From Cytophagaceae bacterium (lineage in GTDB: Bacteria; Bacteroidota; Bacteroidia; Cytophagales; Cyclobacteriaceae), in NCBI GenBank assembly GCA_006969745.1, contig CP030886.1, positions 1,585,234 to 1,649,233 of the forward strand: a stretch of DNA of 64,000 bases, written 5' to 3'. Positions 59,255 through 64,000 of this stretch are shown here, one piece after another. The notes under the pieces were generated by a model that saw nothing but the letters and a program-made list of their open reading frames with translations, ran no database searches and was not told the DNA's origin. Made by a program: the position numbers and the translations under genes. Position 1 is the stretch's first letter, and every line of letters begins with the position of its first letter.

Positions 59255-60022
59255 GTGGCGGTAGAAGAAAAATTTGAAATAAAACTCGAGCTCTTTGAAG
59301 GGCCCTTTGATTTACTTCTCTTCTTTATTGAAAGAGATGAGTTGGATATATATGATATCCCAATTGCAAAAATCACTGATGACTTTTTAAGGTATCTGGA
59401 GCACTTGGAAAAGTTGAATGTTGAAGTAGCAAGTGAATTCATATTGGTAGCCGCCACATTGATGCGAATCAAGGCCAAAATGTTACTACCTCGTCCAGTA
59501 ATAGATGAGGAAGGCAACGAGATTGATCCGCGCGAGGAGCTGATAAAGCACCTTTTGGAGTACAAAAAATACAAGTCTGTTGTTTCTACGCTGGCAAAAA
59601 TGGAAGCCGAGCGCCTGGACCGTGAAAAGCGAGGCAATCTCAAGAAGGAAATAAAGAAGCTATCCGAAACAATTAACGTGGAAGCAGAAATGCAAGACCT
59701 GGATCTTTACAAGATGATGAAGGTTTTTCAAAAGGTAATGAAGCGTTATGAGTTTGAGCAAAATAAGCCTGTACATAAGGTAGTGCAATATCCTTACACC
59801 ATAGAGAAACAGAAGTCCAAGCTGATGGAACGTCTGGTTTATGGCAAGAAGCTTTCATTTACAGAGATGATTGAAGAAAAGCCCGAAAAAATTCTGGTTA
59901 TCTATAATTTCCTTTCCATTCTGGAATTGCTCCAGCTAAAACAAATAGTGATCTCACTTGGCGAAGGATTTAACAATTTCTGGATTGAGCGCAGGGATGA
60001 ATCTCTGGAGACTGCCAAATAA
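59255..60022 (+). CDS. scpA: segregation and condensation protein ScpA
   Basis: 255 residues, start GTG at 59255. KLELFEGPFDLLLFFIERDE and LDIYDIPIAKITDDFLRYLE form the N-terminal kleisin SMC-binding region, then EFILVAATLMRIKAKMLLPR, and a C-terminal winged helix. Bridges SMC heads during chromosome compaction. scpB is not adjacent. Divergent from dxs. Confidence 0.93.
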   Translation: MAVEEKFEIKLELFEGPFDLLLFFIERDELDIYDIPIAKITDDFLRYLEHLEKLNVEVASEFILVAATLMRIKAKMLLPRPVIDEEGNEIDPREELIKHLLEYKKYKSVVSTLAKMEAERLDREKRGNLKKEIKKLSETINVEAEMQDLDLYKMMKVFQKVMKRYEFEQNKPVHKVVQYPYTIEKQKSKLMERLVYGKKLSFTEMIEEKPEKILVIYNFLSILELLQLKQIVISLGEGFNNFWIERRDESLETAK

Positions 60023-60024
60023 AA

Positions 60025-60048
60025 AAGCCTGCAAAAATTACAGGCTTT
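60025..60048. terminator. bidirectional terminator
   Basis: AAAGCCTG caaaaatta CAGGCTTT between convergent scpA and ndk, with A and T-rich sides. Confidence 0.85.
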
Positions 60049-60071
60049 CAATTTTCTATGTTAGCAATTTT

Positions 60072-60491
60072 TTAGAATCGCTCTGTCGCTGAGAAGAAAA
60101 AACTTCCCTCGATTGCGGCATTTTCATCCGAATCAGATCCATGAATCGCATTTGCTTCTATGGAAGTAGCAAATTGTTTTCTGATGGTTCCTTCTGCAGC
60201 TTCTGCTGGGTTGGTTGCACCAATAAGATTTCTAAAATCTTCAACAGCATTGTCCTTTTCAAGGATCATCGCTATGATAGGCCCGGAAGACATATACGAC
60301 ACCAAATCATTATAAAATGGTCGTTCTTTATGTACTTCATAAAATTGACCTGCTCGCTCAGCCGAAAGCTTAGTAAGCTTAGCTGCTTCAATTCTGAATC
60401 CTGCTTCTTCAATTATTTTAATGATTGCTCCTGAATTGCCTGCCCCAAATGCATCCGGCTTAATCATTGTGAAAGTCTTTTTTCCAGCCAT
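60072..60491 (-). CDS. ndk: nucleoside-diphosphate kinase
   Basis: 139 residues from ATG at 60491 ([20 protein letters not shown]); a longer frame upstream is non-homologous. The catalytic His is in [20 protein letters not shown] and the nucleotide site in [18 protein letters not shown]. Transfers phosphate between nucleoside triphosphates by ping-pong. Divergent from nrnA. Confidence 0.97.
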   Translation of the reverse strand: MAGKKTFTMIKPDAFGAGNSGAIIKIIEEAGFRIEAAKLTKLSAERAGQFYEVHKERPFYNDLVSYMSSGPIIAMILEKDNAVEDFRNLIGATNPAEAAEGTIRKQFATSIEANAIHGSDSDENAAIEGSFFFSATERF

Positions 60492-60582
60492 TATTTGTAT
60501 TTTTTTCGCTTCTAAAATTCGCCGCAAAAATAAGAGATTCTTGAAGAGTTTGCCCGGCTTTCGTGTGTTTTATAAATGTTAC

Positions 60583-60620
60583 TAATTTTGCCGTTCACTT
60601 TTGCCCGTCTCGGGCATTTT
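60583..60620 (+). promoter_or_regulatory. nrnA promoter and leader hairpin
   Basis: TAATTTTG at 60583-60590 fits the -7 consensus TAnnTTTG. The presumed transcript starts just before a hairpin GCCCG tct CGGGC followed by ATTTTTT and the ATG at 60623, so the hairpin plus U run fills the whole leader. This may be a 5' stabiliser or a start-proximal attenuator. Confidence 0.5.
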
Positions 60621-60622
60621 TT

Positions 60623-61633
60623 ATGAAGGACACACAGGCGTTAAAGGACTTCTTACAAACTCCCAGAAAGATTGTCATAACTACCCATGCAAATCCGGAT
60701 GCAGATGCACTTGGATCATCATTGGGTCTACATCATTTTTTAACGAATCTGGGGCATCAGGTGCATACGATAGTCCCCAATAGCTACCCCGACTTCTTAG
60801 AGTGGATGCCCGGCAATTCATTGGTTATCAATTACGAAAAGTCAAAAGATCAGTCTGATAAGCTCCTAAACGAAGCTGAGCTACTGTTCTGCTTGGATTT
60901 CTCTGGATTTGGAAGAATCAAAGGGATGAAAAAGGTCGCCTCTAGTATTTCAGCTAAAGTGGCATTAGTTGATCATCATTTAAATCCGGAAATAACACCT
61001 GATTTTAATTTCTGGAACGACAAGTCGGCTGCCACAGCAGAGCTCATATTTGATTTGATTGTGAACTACAGCGGGCTAGAGGCAATAAACATTGATATTG
61101 CAGAATGCTTATATGCTGGAGTAATGACCGATACAGGTTCTTTTAAGCACAATTCCACTACTTCCAAAGTGCACAGAATGGTGGCAGACCTTATAGATCT
61201 TGGTGCTGACGTAAACAAAGTGAGTCGGCTTATTTATGATACCAATTCACTTCAAAGACTGAAATTTCTTGGTCACGCACTTGCCGAAAAGCTCCAGGTC
61301 ATAGAAGACTCCAGAGTCGCCTATTTTGTTATAGGCGAGGAAGATTTCAAAGATTTTAGACTAAAGCAGGGCGATACCGAAGGATTGGTTAATTATGCCC
61401 TATCCATCAAAGGAATAGTAGTAGCAGCTATTATAATAGATCGGGAAAATGAAATAAAACTTTCTTTCAGAAGCATTGGGGACTTTGCTGTGAATAAATT
61501 CGCGGAAGAATACTTTAGTGGAGGTGGACATAAAAATGCTTCCGGCGGTATTTCCGAACTGTCTCTGGAAGAAACTGAAAGAAAATTCAAAGAATTAATA
61601 GAAAAGGATATTTTAAAAACACGTATTAAATGA
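60623..61633 (+). CDS. nrnA: DHH/DHHA1 phosphoesterase, NrnA-type
   Basis: 336 residues from ATG at 60623; an upstream in-frame Met lies in the promoter. DHH motifs are ITTHANPDADALGSSLGLHH, ALVDHHLNPEITPDF and the DHHA1 signature SGGGHKNASGGIS. Degrades nanoRNAs and dephosphorylates pAp. Overlaps the following FKBP gene by 4 bp. Confidence 0.92.
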   Translation: MKDTQALKDFLQTPRKIVITTHANPDADALGSSLGLHHFLTNLGHQVHTIVPNSYPDFLEWMPGNSLVINYEKSKDQSDKLLNEAELLFCLDFSGFGRIKGMKKVASSISAKVALVDHHLNPEITPDFNFWNDKSAATAELIFDLIVNYSGLEAINIDIAECLYAGVMTDTGSFKHNSTTSKVHRMVADLIDLGADVNKVSRLIYDTNSLQRLKFLGHALAEKLQVIEDSRVAYFVIGEEDFKDFRLKQGDTEGLVNYALSIKGIVVAAIIIDRENEIKLSFRSIGDFAVNKFAEEYFSGGGHKNASGGISELSLEETERKFKELIEKDILKTRIK

Positions 61634-62490
61634 AAAAATTAGCATACATCGTACTTGCGCTCACCATCGTAGCCTGCGGAGGCAATTCATTCGAAACTGA
61701 GGGAGGTACAACAGTAACATACCTGAAAAAAGGAGAAGGCACACTATCTCAAGACAGTACAGACATCTCTTTCTTCAACCTCAAATACAATACAGAAAGC
61801 GGATATGAAATTTTCGCGACAAGCGAGCCAGCACCAATGAGAGTTGGGGGTAGTTTTTCATCAAATGGAGGTGAACTATTCAAAATTTTACCGCAATTGG
61901 TTGTTGGTGATAGTGTTACCTTCAAAATTCTGGCATCTGACCTATTTGAGAGCACATTCAGAGCTCCACGACCAGACTCAATTCCTGCTGATAGTAAAAT
62001 TGAATTCTTCATTTCATTAGATAAGCTCCAATCTCAGAGTGAATACTACAGTGAGGCAGCCGCAAATCAGAAGGAACTGATGGAGAGTTTAATTGATACC
62101 GCTCAGCTTAATATTGATTTAGACATTTTAAATGACTTCTACGAAAAGAACAACATCGAACTTACAACTACAACTGAAAATGGCGTAGGGATTGTAGTTA
62201 CAGAAGAAGGTTCTGGTCCGAAGCCTGAAATGGGTCAAGGCTTCACCGTTAATTATTCTGGCTACATGTTGGATGGCACGAGCTTTGATTCGGGGTCATA
62301 CCCTGTACAACTTTATCTTACGTCTGTAATTTTGGGTTGGCACGAAGGGCTTGCTCAGCTGAATGAAGGCTCAAAAGCAACATTATACATCCCTAGCCAA
62401 TTGGGCTATGGCCCACGCAGACGGAGTGATGTAATTGTTGAGAACTCAATTTTAGTATTTGACGTAGAGTTAGTAGATCTAGAAAAATAA
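61630..62490 (+). CDS. FKBP-type peptidyl-prolyl isomerase lipoprotein
   Basis: 286 residues. Lipobox LALTIVACGG. An N-terminal degenerate FKBP-like region is followed by a C-terminal FKBP domain (EEGSGPKPEMGQGFTVNYSG, MLDGTSFDSGSYPV, LGWHEGLAQLNEGSKATLYI, PSQLGYGPRRRSD). Outer-envelope foldase similar in layout to gliding-associated GldI-type proteins. Part of the nrnA-fkbp-fkbp-rdgB-udk string of overlapping genes. Confidence 0.88.
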   Translation: MKKLAYIVLALTIVACGGNSFETEGGTTVTYLKKGEGTLSQDSTDISFFNLKYNTESGYEIFATSEPAPMRVGGSFSSNGGELFKILPQLVVGDSVTFKILASDLFESTFRAPRPDSIPADSKIEFFISLDKLQSQSEYYSEAAANQKELMESLIDTAQLNIDLDILNDFYEKNNIELTTTTENGVGIVVTEEGSGPKPEMGQGFTVNYSGYMLDGTSFDSGSYPVQLYLTSVILGWHEGLAQLNEGSKATLYIPSQLGYGPRRRSDVIVENSILVFDVELVDLEK

Positions 62491-62495
62491 AACAT

Positions 62496-63092
62496 ATGAA
62501 AAAGGGATTATTTGCGATAGTAATTGCCCTTGTGGTGATGGCATGTGGCGACGGTAACGTAGTAATTCAAGTAGATCCGGCGATTCAGCTTGCTGAGGAC
62601 AGCACCATTATCGCTGAATACATGGAAGACAAAGGTTTTGATGACTTCAAGACCACCGTTTCAGGCGTACGATATATAATCCTGGAAGAGGGGACAGGTG
62701 ACCCAATTGACGAAAGTGACATTGTCACTTTCGATTTTATTGGTAAGCTTACAAATGACTCAATCTTCGATACTTCTATCAAGGCTATTGGGGATAGCAT
62801 TAGAAATGTTGAGAACATTCCTGACAAATTTTCTTCCACTTTCGCTGAAAATAGAGTTTACGCTCCCTTCACGATAACCTATGCCGCCTCAGGGTGGACC
62901 ATTAATGGTCAGTTCGTTCGTGGGTTTTCAGATGGTGTATCTGCTGCATTCAATGAAATGAACATTGACGGTCATGCATTGATCATTATGCCGTCAATTT
63001 TAGGTTATGGTACCGGTGGCAGAGGATTGATTATTCCACCAAATGCTGTCTTAGTCTTCGAATTCTTTCCGAGAGAGATAATAAAGCAATAA
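62496..63092 (+). CDS. FKBP-like lipoprotein
   Basis: 198 residues. Lipobox ALVVMACGDG. FKBP fold in ILEEGTGDPIDESDIVTFDF and INGQFVRGFSDGVSAAFNEM, ending IMPSILGYGTGGRGLIIPPN. Compared with classical FKBPs the loop after the FDTSI strand is elongated. 5 bp after the other FKBP gene, so they arose by duplication or act on related clients. Confidence 0.82.
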   Translation: MKKGLFAIVIALVVMACGDGNVVIQVDPAIQLAEDSTIIAEYMEDKGFDDFKTTVSGVRYIILEEGTGDPIDESDIVTFDFIGKLTNDSIFDTSIKAIGDSIRNVENIPDKFSSTFAENRVYAPFTITYAASGWTINGQFVRGFSDGVSAAFNEMNIDGHALIIMPSILGYGTGGRGLIIPPNAVLVFEFFPREIIKQ

Positions 63093-63093
63093 C

Positions 63094-63678
63094 ATGCAGA
63101 TTTGCTTTGCCTCTCATAACGAAAACAAGGTAAAGGAGATGAATGCAATCATGCCTAACGGTATAGCTATCGTTGGGTTAAAAGATCTTGGAATTGAGGA
63201 TGAAATTGAAGAAACCGGAGACACGCTAGAGGAAAATTCAAGGATCAAAGCTGAATTTGTGTTTAAGAAAAATAGCATCCCGGTTTTTGCAGATGACAGT
63301 GGTCTTCTTGTAAACGCACTTGGTGGCGAGCCGGGGGTATACTCTGCCCGATATGCCGGTCCGGAAAAAAATGATGAGAAAAACATGGATCTTTTATTGG
63401 ACCGTATCTCACATCACCTGGATAGATCTGCTGAATTTCAAACCGTAATTACGTACATCAACGCTGCAGGTGACGCTATCCAGTTTAAAGGATCAATAGA
63501 AGGAACCATCACAAATGAAAAGAAAGGAAATAATGGTTTCGGATATGATCCAATTTTTCAACCACTCGGATATAAGGAGACCTTTGCTGAATTAGCGCAA
63601 GAGGAAAAAAATAAGATTTCTCATAGAGCAAAAGCTGTTCATAATTTACTGGAATACCTACAAAAAACTCATGGCTAA
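63094..63678 (+). CDS. rdgB: RdgB/HAM1-family dITP/XTP pyrophosphatase
   Basis: 194 residues. Opens QICFASHNENKVKEMNAIMP, then PVFADDSGLLVNALGGEPGV and YSARYAGPEKNDEKNMDLLL, with GNNGFGYDPIFQPLGYKETF and SHRAKAVHNL. Removes non-canonical purine triphosphates. One base after the FKBP stop. Confidence 0.96.
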   Translation: MQICFASHNENKVKEMNAIMPNGIAIVGLKDLGIEDEIEETGDTLEENSRIKAEFVFKKNSIPVFADDSGLLVNALGGEPGVYSARYAGPEKNDEKNMDLLLDRISHHLDRSAEFQTVITYINAAGDAIQFKGSIEGTITNEKKGNNGFGYDPIFQPLGYKETFAELAQEEKNKISHRAKAVHNLLEYLQKTHG

Positions 63679-64000
63679 ACCAATCATCGTAGGAATTACC
63701 GGTGGGAGCGGATCAGGAAAGACGCTTTTCATGAACAACCTCATGTCTCGGTTGAAAGATGCTTCACTGCTTTCTATGGACAACTATTATGTTGAAATAT
63801 CGAAGCAAAAAAAAGATGATCAGGGCATTGAGGATTTCGATCGGCTGGAATCCATAGATCACCAGAAATATGTTCAAGACCTCAAGAAGCTCATCGACGG
63901 AGAATCCATATCATTCAAGGAATACACTTTCAATAAAAATAACTCAGAAGCGAAGACTATCACTGTAGAGAGTAAGCCAGTCATTCTTGTTGAAGGAATC
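63671..64000 (+). CDS. udk: uridine kinase, N-terminal part
   Basis: Starts at ATG 63671, overlapping rdgB by 8 bp, and runs off the right edge after 110 codons. P-loop GITGGSGSGKTLFMNNLMSR, then SLLSMDNYYVEISKQ and NKNNSEAKTITVESKPVILV, with VEGI at the end of the window. This is the uridine/cytidine kinase family; the rest is outside the window. Confidence 0.9.
   Translation, partial: MAKPIIVGITGGSGSGKTLFMNNLMSRLKDASLLSMDNYYVEISKQKKDDQGIEDFDRLESIDHQKYVQDLKKLIDGESISFKEYTFNKNNSEAKTITVESKPVILVEGI

Noticed and set aside
59098..59643. 181-codon minus-strand frame opposite scpA
   Set aside because: Ser-rich composition typical of antisense to a helical protein; ScpA motifs are clear on the other strand.

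Overview
The window reads as a piece of chromosome from a free-living Bacteroidota bacterium, most likely a marine gliding member of the Cytophagales. This is inferred from Bacteroidota-type promoters (TTG, then TAnnTTTG) at tRNA and stress genes, a 1281-residue adhesin with a type IX secretion sorting tail, FKBP lipoproteins of the gliding-associated kind, a GWxTD protein, TPR/LuxR and carboxypeptidase-regulatory-like proteins, and the AT-rich composition. There is no plasmid, phage or insertion-sequence backbone and no CRISPR array. Most genes are housekeeping or catabolic, with short accessory stretches between them.

Layout. 1-3.1 kb: rRNA methyltransferase fragment, GWxTD protein, methyltransferase, Dps and an NlpC/P60 hydrolase. 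3.1-3.5 kb: tRNA-Ala(GGC) with three tandem copies of its own 3' half beside it. 3.5-9.1 kb: thioesterase, beta-barrel protein, TPR/LuxR regulator, two tandem terminator-ended RNA elements, a small secreted protein and a Calx-beta/YHYH lipoprotein. 9.1-14.7 kb: Crp-like regulator, DinB, formate-THF ligase and a YceI/porin/YceI group. 15-18.9 kb: cadherin-repeat adhesin. 19.9-23 kb: FAD amine oxidoreductase and ALDH7. 23-27.5 kb: compact type III PKS cluster (EF-hand protein, methyltransferase, PKS, UbiA prenyltransferase, FAD reductase). 27.5-29.6 kb: HtrA protease and Hsp20.

29.8-36.6 kb holds the most unusual material: tRNA-Asn with a second tRNA-derived repeat, then an AraC-family regulator followed by five near-identical promoter modules (TGTAA-N16-TGTAA, then a -7 box about 31 bp after the second half-site). 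The modules precede small proteins, a probable small RNA, a D-amino-acid/peptidoglycan operon (DUF1611, PLP racemase, M15 dipeptidase), a cupin, a CsbD-like protein and a flotillin-like protein. I read this as a local envelope-stress regulon. An RpoD-like sigma paralogue, a desaturase and a cold-shock protein follow.

39.5-43.5 kb: two coiled-coil proteins and a signalling trio in which one kinase-like protein has the histidine but no ATPase domain and its neighbour has the ATPase domain but Asp in place of the histidine. 43.6-55.1 kb: PruA, HAD and ArsR proteins, dipeptidase and a kynurenine-degradation cluster. 55.1-64 kb: MltF, Dxs, ScpA, Ndk, NrnA, two FKBP lipoproteins, RdgB and the start of uridine kinase.

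All functions are assigned by reading motifs; no database search was run.
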